Assembly (NCBI GenBank): GCA_963803025.1
Contig: CAWDKZ010000020.1
Location: forward strand, 124,001 to 188,000
Length of the DNA: 64,000 nucleotides
Direction: 5' to 3'
Origin: Bog-793 sp963803025
Lineage (GTDB): Bacteria; Actinomycetota; Acidimicrobiia; Acidimicrobiales; Bog-793
Part shown: piece by piece, positions 41,801 through 50,055 of the stretch
Layout of the letters: each line of letters opens with the position of its first letter
Numbering within the stretch: position 1 is the stretch's first letter
Notes under the pieces: model-generated
Told to the model about the DNA's origin: nothing
Database searches by the model: none
The model's input: the letters and a program-made list of their open reading frames with translations, nothing else
Position numbers and translations under genes: made by a program

Positions 41801-42952
41801 GTGATGGCGAGGTTCACAGAAGCCGACAGGGCGACGATCTGGGAGATGCGGGAGGCCGGCGTACCGGTGAAGCGCATCGCCAAGCACCTCGGACGCCAGA
41901 ACTCTTCGCTTCGGAAGTTCATCGCCGATGCAGGGGGGAGACGACCGCACGAACGAGGGCGTGCTGAGCTCAGGCTCTCCCTTGAAGAGCGAGAAGAGAT
42001 TTCGCGAGGACTCGCCGCAGGTCTCTCGATCCGGGTGATCTCGACTGGACTCGGGCGTGCGCCCTCGACGGTGTGTCGAGACGTGAACGCGAATGGCGGC
42101 CGTCAGCATTACCGAGCGCGCCTCGCCGACCGGGGTGCGCAACGACGCGCCCTGCGGCCCAGGCGGGCGAAGCTTTCCCGGTGCCGCCGGCTCAGATCGA
42201 CCGTCGTCGACAAGCTCGAGGCCAGGTGGTCACCCGAGCAGATCTCCGCGTGGTTGGCTCTTAGCTATCCGAATGATCCGGAGATGCGGGTGTCCCACGA
42301 GACCATCTACCAGTCGCTGTTCGTCCAGGGCCGTGGAGCGCTGCGGAAAGAGCTCCACACCTGCCTGCGAAGCGGTCGGGCGATGCGAAGAGCCAAGGCC
42401 TACACCAAGGGCGGGGTCGGCCAGGGACAGCTCCGCAACATGGTGATGATCTCCGAGCGACCGGCCGAGGTCGCCGACCGCGCCGTGCCCGGGCACTGGG
42501 AGGGTGATCTCATCTTCGGCAAGAAGATGACCGCAATCGGCACGCTCGTCGAGCGTCACAGCCGCTACGTCATCTTGTTGAAGCTGCCCCACGGGAACAC
42601 CGCCGAGTCGGTCCGCACCGCACTCGCGAAGCGCATCGTCACGCTTCCCGTCCAGCTCCGCAGATCGATCACCTGGGACCAGGGAAAGGAGATGGCCGAG
42701 CACGTCCAGTTCACGATCGACACCGGGGTGCAGATCTACTTCTGCGACCCGAAGAGCCCCTGGCAACGCGGCAGCAACGAGAACACGAACGGTCTCTTGC
42801 GCCAATACCTGCCGAAGTCAACAGATCTCTCGCAGTGCACCCAACGCGAGCTCGATGCCATCGCCCGTTCCCTCAACAACAGACCTCGACAGACGCTCGG
42901 GTGGATGACACCATCTCAGGCGTTCGCCAAGGCTGTTGCGTTGACCGCTTGA
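41801..42952 (+). CDS. IS30-family transposase
   Basis: A 383-residue DDE transposase. The N-terminal helix-turn-helix regions read FTEADRATIWEMREAGVPVKRIAKHLGRQNSSLRKFI and LSLEEREEISRGLAAGLSIRVISTGLGRAPSTVCRDV. The IS30 core shows YPNDPEMRVSHETIYQSLF, GHWEGDLIFGKKMTAIGTLVER, ITWDQGKEMAEH and SPWQRGSNENTNGLLRQYLPK, containing the catalytic Asp, Asp and Glu. The frame is intact and ends inside the right inverted repeat. A second in-frame ATG (MARF) lies directly after the first. Confidence 0.95.
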   Translation: MMARFTEADRATIWEMREAGVPVKRIAKHLGRQNSSLRKFIADAGGRRPHERGRAELRLSLEEREEISRGLAAGLSIRVISTGLGRAPSTVCRDVNANGGRQHYRARLADRGAQRRALRPRRAKLSRCRRLRSTVVDKLEARWSPEQISAWLALSYPNDPEMRVSHETIYQSLFVQGRGALRKELHTCLRSGRAMRRAKAYTKGGVGQGQLRNMVMISERPAEVADRAVPGHWEGDLIFGKKMTAIGTLVERHSRYVILLKLPHGNTAESVRTALAKRIVTLPVQLRRSITWDQGKEMAEHVQFTIDTGVQIYFCDPKSPWQRGSNENTNGLLRQYLPKSTDLSQCTQRELDAIARSLNNRPRQTLGWMTPSQAFAKAVALTA

Positions 42953-42953
42953 G
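42934..42953. repeat. IS30 inverted repeat, right
   Basis: TGTTGCGTTGACCGCTTGAG pairs with 41736-41755 with three mismatches and includes the transposase TGA stop. Confidence 0.7.
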
Positions 42954-43557
42954 CGCGCAGCTGATCCCGAGCACTTCCCGTCCTCCCCGACGCACCTGCC
43001 AGTCCCGGTCGGACGGTCGGGCGCGCCACGCGACCTCGACGTCGGTTCCGCTGAAAGCCGCGCCCGCGACGGACCGGCGACGAACCGCCGGCGCCGGCGC
43101 CGGCGTCGAGCGCCTCGAGAGGGCCGCCTTGCCCGCAACGTCGCCGATCGTCCCGAGCGCGGCGACCGCGGCCTCGCGACAGAGCGGGTCGGGGTGGCAC
43201 CGGGCGATGTCGGACAGTCGTCGTAGGCCCGGCGGTCGCCCGGCTCGCCCGCCGCGTCGGCCGCCGCTTCGACAACCGACGGGTCGGTGTCGTCGAGGAG
43301 GGGGTGAACTCCGTACCGGCAAGCCGCGTCGCGAGTTCGCACGTCGAGCGGCGAACGCCCGGATTGGGGTCTCCGAGCGCGACGCGCCCGTCGACGGGGC
43401 CGACGCGGCCCACGCGCCCGAGGGACGCGAACGCGGCCGAACGGACCCGTGGCGAACGGTGCGCGAGAAGTCGTCGGACGGTCGATTCATCGCCGGCGGG
43501 CCCGGCGAGCAAGGCCGCGAGGCGTCGGCGGACCGCGGCGACGTCGTCAGACGGCAT
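42954..43557 (-). pseudogene. Frameshifted HEAT-repeat protein, cut by IS30
   Basis: HEAT-like repeats are read in three different frames. The first, from the ATG at 43557, gives DDVAAVRRRLAALLAG and LLAHRSPRVRSAAFASLGRVG; the second (about 43310-43230) gives PLLDDTDPSVVEAAADAAGE; the third (below about 43240) gives HPDPLCREAAVAALGTIGD and later PSDRDWQVRR. At least two frameshifts are needed to join them. The reading stops at the IS30 right end, with VLGISCA directly abutting it. Intact homologues would be helical scaffold or adaptor proteins. Sequencing error cannot be excluded but several shifts make decay more likely. Confidence 0.7.
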
Positions 43558-43609
43558 GCTTCGCACCGGGCCTCCTCGGTCATTCCTTCCTCGTGGCAGG
43601 CTACGGGAC

Positions 43610-44830
43610 GTGGGCAGCGACACGTCGGGGGACACGACGGGCGATCTCGACTGGTTGAACCCGCGCCGACCGGCCGTGGGCGCCTGTGGCCGAGGTGGCC
43701 AGGGTCTGGGCCGGCGGTGGCGGATCGCGTGGCGGGTCGCGGCCGGCGTCCTCGCGGTGCTCGTCCTCGCCGCCCTCGTGGCCGCGAGGTGGGTGGTGCC
43801 GTACTACGCGATCACGCCGGGCACGGCGCTCGACGTCGCCCAGCTCATCTCGGTGCCCCGGGGGGCGTCGCACCCGCACCGTGGGAGCGTCGTTCTCACC
43901 GACGTCCAGCTCGTCCACCTGACGGCGCTCGGCTACCTGTACTACCGCTTCGACGAGAACGCGCAGATCGTCTCGACCGAGGATCTGACGGGTGGATCGA
44001 GCTCCTCGGCCTACGACGAGGATGGCGTCATCGAGATGGCGACGGCGCGCCAGGCCGCCGCGTTCGTCGCGCTGCGCGAGCTCGGCTACCACCCCCGGGC
44101 GGCGCCGGCCGGCGTCGCCGTCGTGGCGATCCAGCCGGGAGCGTCGCGCGCCTCGACCCTCGCCGTCGGGGACGTTATCACCGCGGTCGGGTCGACCCGG
44201 GCCGTCGCGCTCGGGCCGCTCGTCGCGGCGGTGGGGGCGGTGTCGCCGGGACGCTCGATCGTCCTCACGTTCCACGGGTTCGGGTCGCGGCGCCCGCAGA
44301 GACGCTCGGTCGTCGTCGACGAGCTGAGGAGCTCGGGATCCGCCTCGGCGGCGGCGGTGAGCTGTGTCCCGGCCGGTTCGGCGCACGGCGGCCGGGTCGT
44401 GCGGCGCGCCGGACGTGCGGCGAGCTGCCTGCCCCTCTACCCGGAGCAGCTCTACGACGACGAGAACGAGCCCTTCGGGATCTCGATCAACGCCGACGGC
44501 ATCGTCGGTTCGTCGGCGGGGCTCTCGTTCACGCTCGGGCTGATCGACAAGCTCGACCGCGGTGACTTGACCGGCGGACTGCGGATCGCCGCGACGGGGA
44601 CGATGTCGAACAACGGGTCGGTCGGAGTCATCGCTGGCGTCGCGCAGAAGACGATCGCCGTCCGGGCGGCGGGCGCCTCCGTGTTCTTCGTTCCGCCTGC
44701 GAACGCCGCGACCGCGCGCGCCCACGCCGGCCCGGATCTCCGCGTCATCGCCGTCTCGTCGATCGGCCAGGCGATCACCGCCCTGGAGCGCCTGGGCGGG
44801 AGGCTGGTGCGAGCACCGGCCGCCCGGTGA
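43610..44830 (+). CDS. YlbL-type membrane protease with PDZ and Lon domains
   Basis: A 406-residue protein with a cytoplasmic N-terminus, one membrane segment (about 40-65), an extracytoplasmic domain beginning VVPYYAITPGTALDV, a PDZ domain (about 165-240, GVAVVAIQPGASRASTLAVGDVITAVG) and a C-terminal Lon-type protease domain. The Ser-Lys dyad is intact: Ser302 in IVGSSAGLSFTLGLID and Lys347 in VIAGVAQKTIAVRAAGA. YlbL proteins act outside the membrane in stress responses and division control. The gene precedes a DivIVA-domain gene and a UPF0182 gene; YlbL and UPF0182 are also neighbours in mycobacteria (Rv3194c, Rv3193c). Confidence 0.9.
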   Translation: MGSDTSGDTTGDLDWLNPRRPAVGACGRGGQGLGRRWRIAWRVAAGVLAVLVLAALVAARWVVPYYAITPGTALDVAQLISVPRGASHPHRGSVVLTDVQLVHLTALGYLYYRFDENAQIVSTEDLTGGSSSSAYDEDGVIEMATARQAAAFVALRELGYHPRAAPAGVAVVAIQPGASRASTLAVGDVITAVGSTRAVALGPLVAAVGAVSPGRSIVLTFHGFGSRRPQRRSVVVDELRSSGSASAAAVSCVPAGSAHGGRVVRRAGRAASCLPLYPEQLYDDENEPFGISINADGIVGSSAGLSFTLGLIDKLDRGDLTGGLRIAATGTMSNNGSVGVIAGVAQKTIAVRAAGASVFFVPPANAATARAHAGPDLRVIAVSSIGQAITALERLGGRLVRAPAAR

Positions 44831-44835
44831 GGTCA

Positions 44836-44841
44836 TAGGCT
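44836..44841 (+). promoter_or_regulatory. -10 element, leaderless DivIVA-domain gene
   Basis: TAGGCT ends 7 bases before the GTG at 44849, with no ribosome-binding site. Confidence 0.55.
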
Positions 44842-44848
44842 TCACGGC

Positions 44849-46687
44849 GTGCCTGATTCGCGACCGATCCCGATCTCCTCCCACCCGAACCTTGACCCGG
44901 ATGCCATCTCGGGCCGCGAGTTCCCGGTCACGTGGCGGGGGTACGACCCCGAGGCGGTCCACCGGTTCCTGGTGGACGTCGCCCAGCTCGTCCGGCTGTC
45001 GCGAGCCAAGCAGCGCGAGCTGACCGACCGGCTGCACGATGCCGAGCGCCGCGCCGCCGAGCCGGAGCTCGACGAGGAGACCCTCTCGGCGGCACTCGGC
45101 TCCGAGACGGCGAGGGTCATCCACGTGGCCCACGCCGCGGCGAACGAGGTGCTCTCGAAGGCCGAGGCCCGCGCGGCCCAGATCGTCGTCGAGGCGGAGG
45201 CGGCGGGCCACGAGCTCCGGCGGCGAGCCGAGCTCGAGGCGGCAGCGATCGTCAATGAAGCACGGGGCGCGGCGAACGCGACGATCGACGCCGCGAAAGA
45301 GGACTGCCGGGCGATGATCGACGAGTCTCGCGAAATGCGCCGCCGGATCCTGTCGGATCTCGCTGAGCGCCGCCGGGTGTACTACTCCCAGATCGAGCAG
45401 CTGCGGGCGGGCAAAGACGCGCTGTCTTCGGTCGTCGCCCACGTGTCGGAAACGATCGCAGCCGTGCGGGCGCGGCTCGAAGGTTCCGAGGACGACGCTC
45501 GCGCCGCAGCCGAGGTCGCCCGGCGCGCGACCGAGCTCGAACCGGGGCCGGGCTACTCTCGGGGCGAGGTCGCCGAGCCGGCCGAGGTCGCGTCGGTGGC
45601 CGGCGGTGTCGAGGGGCTCGACGCCGCCGACGAGGTCGCGGGTTCGCTCGCGGCGGCATTCATCGGGCCCGCGGATGAGGGTGTGACGGCGGGCGACCGC
45701 GAGGGGACACGGCCGGAGGGCGCCGCCGTCGACCAGACGGTGGTCGCCGGCGACGCCTCGGGGGCCGCGATAGTCGACGAGCTGTTCGCGCGGATCCGTG
45801 AGGCGTCGAGCACCCCGGCACCTCCGTCGGAGGCCGCGCCCGTTCCTGCACAGGGGGCTCCGGACGGCGACGGCGCGGTGGACACCGAGCCGGGAGGGGT
45901 CGCGCCGGGCGGCGGCGGGGCGTCGGCGTCCGGTGCGGCGAAGGACGCTGCGGTCCCCGCGGGACTGCGCGTCGACGACGTCACCCTGGAGCGGAACATC
46001 CTTCTTCGCCGGCGCGACGAGCTGATCGAGCGGCCGCTCGGTGAGCTCGTGCACGTCCTGAAGCGGGCGTTGCGCGTCGAGCAGAACGATCTCCTGCACC
46101 TGCTGCGCGAGGCGCCCCGCGGCACGGAGCCCGAGACGCTGACCTCGCTGTCGGACGAGGCCCAGCGCTTCGCCCAGGCGGCGAGCCCGGCCTTGTCGGT
46201 CGTGTGGCAGGAGGGGGCGCGGTTCGCCCGGGAGAGGTTGAGTTCGACCGGACGCGCGTCGAGCACCGGCGCGTCCGACGACGCCGCCTGCCGCGCCGCG
46301 ACCGAGACGGTCGCGACGAGCCTTGGAACGGAGATCTCGACCGCGATCACGACCCGGCTCGTCCAAAGCTTCCGCGCCGGCGACGGCGAAGCGGAGTCAC
46401 TCCAGCGTGCCGTGGGTGCCGCGTACCGCGACTGGAAAGGCGAGCGCATCGAGGACACCGCGGGCGACTACGCGACGCGCGCCTTCGCCCTCGGGACGCT
46501 CGAGGTGGCGCGGTCCGAGGGCATGGCGGTCTCCTGGGTCGTCGACGACGGCGCGAGCCGGTGTTCGGATTGCGACGACAACGAGCTGGCGGGGCTGCTC
46601 GAGCCCGGCGTGACGTTCCCGACCGGTCAGCCCCAGCCGCCGGCCCACGGCGGTTGCCGTTGCGTTCTCGTGCCGGCGGGACCGTAG
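44849..46687 (+). CDS. DivIVA-domain protein with phage head-morphogenesis-like C-terminus
   Basis: A 612-residue protein. Residues 20-50 (ISGREFPVTWRGYDPEAVHRFL) are the DivIVA/GpsB membrane-binding hook; about 50-215 is a long Ala/Glu/Arg coiled coil; about 215-360 is a low-complexity Gly/Ala/Pro/acidic linker; about 365-612 is a helical domain. That domain ends with CSDCDD at 572-577 and PPAHGGCRCVL to 607, preceded by ATRAFALGTLEVARSEG. The Cys-x2-Cys ... His-Gly-Gly-Cys-x-Cys arrangement resembles the C-terminus of Mu gpF/SPP1 gp7 head-morphogenesis proteins and could bind zinc. Role inferred: a polar scaffold carrying a domestic capsid-associated fold. Leaderless; UPF0182 follows after six bases. 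Confidence 0.8.
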   Translation: MPDSRPIPISSHPNLDPDAISGREFPVTWRGYDPEAVHRFLVDVAQLVRLSRAKQRELTDRLHDAERRAAEPELDEETLSAALGSETARVIHVAHAAANEVLSKAEARAAQIVVEAEAAGHELRRRAELEAAAIVNEARGAANATIDAAKEDCRAMIDESREMRRRILSDLAERRRVYYSQIEQLRAGKDALSSVVAHVSETIAAVRARLEGSEDDARAAAEVARRATELEPGPGYSRGEVAEPAEVASVAGGVEGLDAADEVAGSLAAAFIGPADEGVTAGDREGTRPEGAAVDQTVVAGDASGAAIVDELFARIREASSTPAPPSEAAPVPAQGAPDGDGAVDTEPGGVAPGGGGASASGAAKDAAVPAGLRVDDVTLERNILLRRRDELIERPLGELVHVLKRALRVEQNDLLHLLREAPRGTEPETLTSLSDEAQRFAQAASPALSVVWQEGARFARERLSSTGRASSTGASDDAACRAATETVATSLGTEISTAITTRLVQSFRAGDGEAESLQRAVGAAYRDWKGERIEDTAGDYATRAFALGTLEVARSEGMAVSWVVDDGASRCSDCDDNELAGLLEPGVTFPTGQPQPPAHGGCRCVLVPAGP

Positions 46688-46693
46688 CGGCTC

Positions 46694-49606
46694 ATGAGAG
46701 TCCAGCCCGAGCAGCGAATGCGGCCGCACGCGCGGCGCCGCAACGTCGTCATCGTCGCGCTCGTCGTCGCGCTCATCATCCTGCTGCTCGTGGTGCAGGG
46801 TCTCGCCGGCTTCTACGCCAATTTCCTCTGGTTCCACTGGAACGGCCTCGGCAGCGTCTGGAGCCAGGTCACGGCGACCAAGGTCGTGCTCGCGGTCGTG
46901 TTCGTCGTGATCGCCTGGGCGCTTCTCTGGGTGTCCTTGTTCGTTGTCGACACCGTCGCGCCGCGGGCGATGTTCCTCGCGCCCGACAACGAGCTCGTCC
47001 GCCGCTACCAGGCGACGGTCGGCCCCTACGCGCTCATCGTGCGAAGCGCGGTCTCGCTCGTGATCGCCCTCATCCTCGGGATCGGAGCGTCGGGGCAGTG
47101 GCAGCACTGGATCCTGTTCGAGAACGCGCTGCCGTTCGGCCGACTCGACCCGCTCTTCCACCGCGACGTCAGCTTCTTCATCTTCCGGCTCCCGTTCCTG
47201 TCCTTCCTTGTCGACTGGATCTTCACCGCGCTCGTCGTCACCTTCATCGTCACGGTGATCGCCTATTTCCTGAACGGCGCGATCCAGTTGCGCCGTTCCA
47301 CGCGTGTCGAGCCGAGGGCGATCGCCCACCTCTCGCTCATCCTCGCCCTCATCGTGCTCGAGAGGGCCTGGGCGTACTACTACGTCGACCGGTACGGTCT
47401 CGACCTGTCGTCGTCGGGGGTCGTGCACGGGGCCTCGTACACCGACGTCCACGTGCGCCTGGCGGCGCTGACGCTGCTCGCCGTCATCTCGCTCGTGGCG
47501 TTCGTGGCGTTCAGCGTGAACATCTACGAGCGTTCCCTCGCGCTACCGGCGATCGCGTTCGGCCTCTGGGTGTTTCTCGCGCTCGTCGTCGGCGTCATCT
47601 ACCCGGCGATCTTCCAGGCGCTGCGCGTCACTCCGGCACAGAGCACCCTCGAGTTGCCGTACATCAAGGACAACATCGCCGCGACCCGCTACGCGATGGG
47701 GATCGACAACGTGGACCGGCACACCTTCCCGGCGAACGAGGACCTCACCCCCGCCGTGCTCACGCAGTACCAGAAGACCCTGTCCGACGTGCTGCTCTGG
47801 GACCCGTCGGTCGCGGTTCCGACCTTCCAGAGGCTGCAGGTCATCAAGAGCTACTACCAGCTGAGCACGCTCGCGGTCGACCGCTACGAGATCGACGGGA
47901 AGACGACGCCGGTCGTCGTCGGGGTGCGTTCCTTGAACCCCGGTGGGCTCGCCCAGCAGAGCTGGGTGAACACCCACCTGCAGTACACCCACGGCTACGG
48001 CGTCGTCGCCGCCGCGGCGAACGTCGCGAACTCGAGCAACCTCCCGAACTTCCTCGCGGGGAACATCCCGACGAGCTCCTCGTCGCCCGCTCTCTCGCTC
48101 AGCCGCCCCGCCGTCTACTACGCGCCGGGCGACAGTCAGTACGCGATCGTCGACACCAAGCAGCCCGAGGTCCAGTACCAGGCGGCGAACGGAACGAACG
48201 TCGAGGGCCACTGCCACGGCTGCGGCGGGATCCCGATCGGCGGCTTCTTCAACCGACTCACCTTTGCGATCCACCTGAGGGACCTGAACCTTCTCATTTC
48301 CAACCTCGTCACGGGGCAATCGCGGCTCATCTACATTCCCGACATCGAGGCACGCGTCCAGAAGGCGCTGCCATTTCTCCAGGTCGATTCGCACCCGTAT
48401 CCCGTCGTCGTCGACGGTGAGATCGACTGGGTCGTCGACGCCTACACGACGAGCGCGTACTTCCCCTACGGGCAGCCCGCGCTGACGAGCGAGCTGCCGT
48501 CGAAGAGCGGGCTGGCGGGCAGGTACGACTACGTGCGCGACGCCGTCAAGGTCGTTGTCAACGCCTACACCGGCAAGATGTCCTTCTATGTGATCGCACC
48601 GTCGGATCCGTTGATCCGGGCGTACGAGCGCGCCTTCCCCGGGTTGTTCCAGCCGCTGAAGGACATGAACCCGGTGCTACGAGAGCACCTGCGCTACCCG
48701 CAGGACCTGCTCATGGTCCAGGCCGACATGTACGGTCGGTACCACATCGAGTCGCCCTCGGGCTTCTACAGCCTGTCGGACGCCTGGGACCTCTCGCAGA
48801 CCTCGAATTCGGCGTCCGGATCGCCCTCGAACCAGCTCGCCCGCTCCCCGAACGGCTCGATCGCCCGCTACACGCCGGTCTACGAGCTCCTCCAGCTCCC
48901 CGGGGACAGCTCACTCAGCTTCGACGCCATCGAGCCCCTGGTGCCCTTCTCGTCGAACGACAGCCTCCAGACGTTGCGCGCGCTCTTCGTCGCCGATTCG
49001 AACGCCAACGGCTACGGCAAGCTCGACGCCTTCGTGACGCCGGGCGAGTCCATTCACGGCCCGGCGCTCGCCAACGCCGACATCAACGCCAACCCGACGA
49101 TCTCCAAGGCGATCACGCTCCTCGACAGCAGGGGTTCGACGGTGTCGCTCGGCACGGTGCAGATCCTGCCGATCGCGGACTCGCTCATCTACGTGCGACC
49201 GTTGTACGTGTCGTCGTCGCAAACCCCCTTCCCGCAGCTCGTCGACGTGGTCGTCGTCTACGGGAAGGACGTCTCGATGGAGTCGACGCTCGGCGGCGCC
49301 CTCGCCGGGATCTTCGGTTCGGCGCCGGCGAGCACGGGACCGCAGGGGAAGGGAACGGGTGCGAAGAGCTCCTTGTCCCAGGTGGCACGACAGGACATCG
49401 CGCAGGCGGTTTCCGCCTACCAGGCTGCCCAGGCCGCTCTCGCCCGGGGTGATCTCGGCTCGTACCAGCAAGACGTGACGCGAGCGGGCACGCTCCTCGG
49501 AGAGGCGAACGCGCTGGTGAACGCGAATCCCGCGCCCTCGACGACCACGACGACGGTCCCGCGTGCCAGGTCCCGCGCTCGCGCGGCGCTGTCGTCGGCG
49601 GCGTAG
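46694..49606 (+). CDS. UPF0182-family membrane protein
   Basis: A 970-residue protein of COG1615/UPF0182, common in actinobacteria and cyanobacteria and of unknown function. About seven membrane segments fill residues 18-310, including VVIVALVVALIILLLVVQGLAG, FLWFHWNGLGSVWSQV and VSFFIFRLPFLSFLVDWIF; the large extracytoplasmic C-terminal part carries YIKDNIAATRYAMGID, YTHGYGVV and FAIHLRDLNLLIS. The last 60 residues are an Ala-rich helix and Thr/Ala tail. The ATG is six bases after the DivIVA-domain stop, so the two are one unit with YlbL upstream. Confidence 0.93.
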   Translation: MRVQPEQRMRPHARRRNVVIVALVVALIILLLVVQGLAGFYANFLWFHWNGLGSVWSQVTATKVVLAVVFVVIAWALLWVSLFVVDTVAPRAMFLAPDNELVRRYQATVGPYALIVRSAVSLVIALILGIGASGQWQHWILFENALPFGRLDPLFHRDVSFFIFRLPFLSFLVDWIFTALVVTFIVTVIAYFLNGAIQLRRSTRVEPRAIAHLSLILALIVLERAWAYYYVDRYGLDLSSSGVVHGASYTDVHVRLAALTLLAVISLVAFVAFSVNIYERSLALPAIAFGLWVFLALVVGVIYPAIFQALRVTPAQSTLELPYIKDNIAATRYAMGIDNVDRHTFPANEDLTPAVLTQYQKTLSDVLLWDPSVAVPTFQRLQVIKSYYQLSTLAVDRYEIDGKTTPVVVGVRSLNPGGLAQQSWVNTHLQYTHGYGVVAAAANVANSSNLPNFLAGNIPTSSSSPALSLSRPAVYYAPGDSQYAIVDTKQPEVQYQAANGTNVEGHCHGCGGIPIGGFFNRLTFAIHLRDLNLLISNLVTGQSRLIYIPDIEARVQKALPFLQVDSHPYPVVVDGEIDWVVDAYTTSAYFPYGQPALTSELPSKSGLAGRYDYVRDAVKVVVNAYTGKMSFYVIAPSDPLIRAYERAFPGLFQPLKDMNPVLREHLRYPQDLLMVQADMYGRYHIESPSGFYSLSDAWDLSQTSNSASGSPSNQLARSPNGSIARYTPVYELLQLPGDSSLSFDAIEPLVPFSSNDSLQTLRALFVADSNANGYGKLDAFVTPGESIHGPALANADINANPTISKAITLLDSRGSTVSLGTVQILPIADSLIYVRPLYVSSSQTPFPQLVDVVVVYGKDVSMESTLGGALAGIFGSAPASTGPQGKGTGAKSSLSQVARQDIAQAVSAYQAAQAALARGDLGSYQQDVTRAGTLLGEANALVNANPAPSTTTTTVPRARSRARAALSSAA

Positions 49607-50055
49607 CGGGCGAGACGAACGGTCCGAACCCGACCCCGACGGCGAATCCCTCTCGGCGGACGGTCGGCGCCGTCGGGCGCGAGTGCACGCCACCGGCCGC
49701 TGGGGCAGCCCGGGAACCTCGTTCGACCACCGAGGCGGCGGTGGCTGTCCGCGTCGTGACCGGCCAGGCGCAGGTCCGGTGTGGGCGTGACGGCGGCTGC
49801 GAAGGAGGGTTCGGTCCCGGCGTCGGGCCGCGACCTGCCCAGTCGGCGCCGGCGCCACGCGGAGGGACGACGCGTCAAGACGGCGCGATTGAGTAATTTG
49901 GCCTTGTTGCCGCTGCGTGCGTCAGCAACAACGTGCCCATTCACAAGTTCACGCTCCCGACTCACTCGTCGCAGGCGGGAGTCGGGTCCGACCGGTCCTG
50001 TGAGTGTCGGGCCGGCTCTCCCGGGTGGGACCGAGCGACAAGGAGGCCCGCATTG
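49607..50055. other. Upstream region of the opp locus
   Basis: 449 bases without a supported gene. TTGTTGC at 49904-49910 and GCAACAA at 49925-49931 form a perfect 7-base inverted repeat around 14 bases, in a locally AT-richer patch; CCCGACTC at 49956-49963 and GAGTCGGG at 49979-49986 form a second. Both lie 70-150 bases before the binding-protein gene and may be operator or leader structures. AAGGAGG at 50039-50045 is the ribosome-binding site. Confidence 0.45.

Larger units (their letters stand above)
41736..42953 (+). mobile_element. IS30-family insertion sequence
   Basis: About 1.22 kb with one intact IS30-type transposase and imperfect terminal inverted repeats (17 of 20 positions match). 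It lies between the stop of the MreB-like gene and a decayed HEAT-repeat gene. No clear target duplication was found, so the outer borders may be a few bases off. Confidence 0.85.

Noticed and set aside
44849..46687. Prophage origin for the DivIVA-domain gene
   Set aside because: No portal, terminase, capsid or tail genes are nearby; neighbours are conserved actinobacterial membrane genes.
49607..50055. Riboswitch upstream of the peptide importer
   Set aside because: Two inverted repeats are present, but no known riboswitch core was recognised; called only as an unassigned regulatory region.
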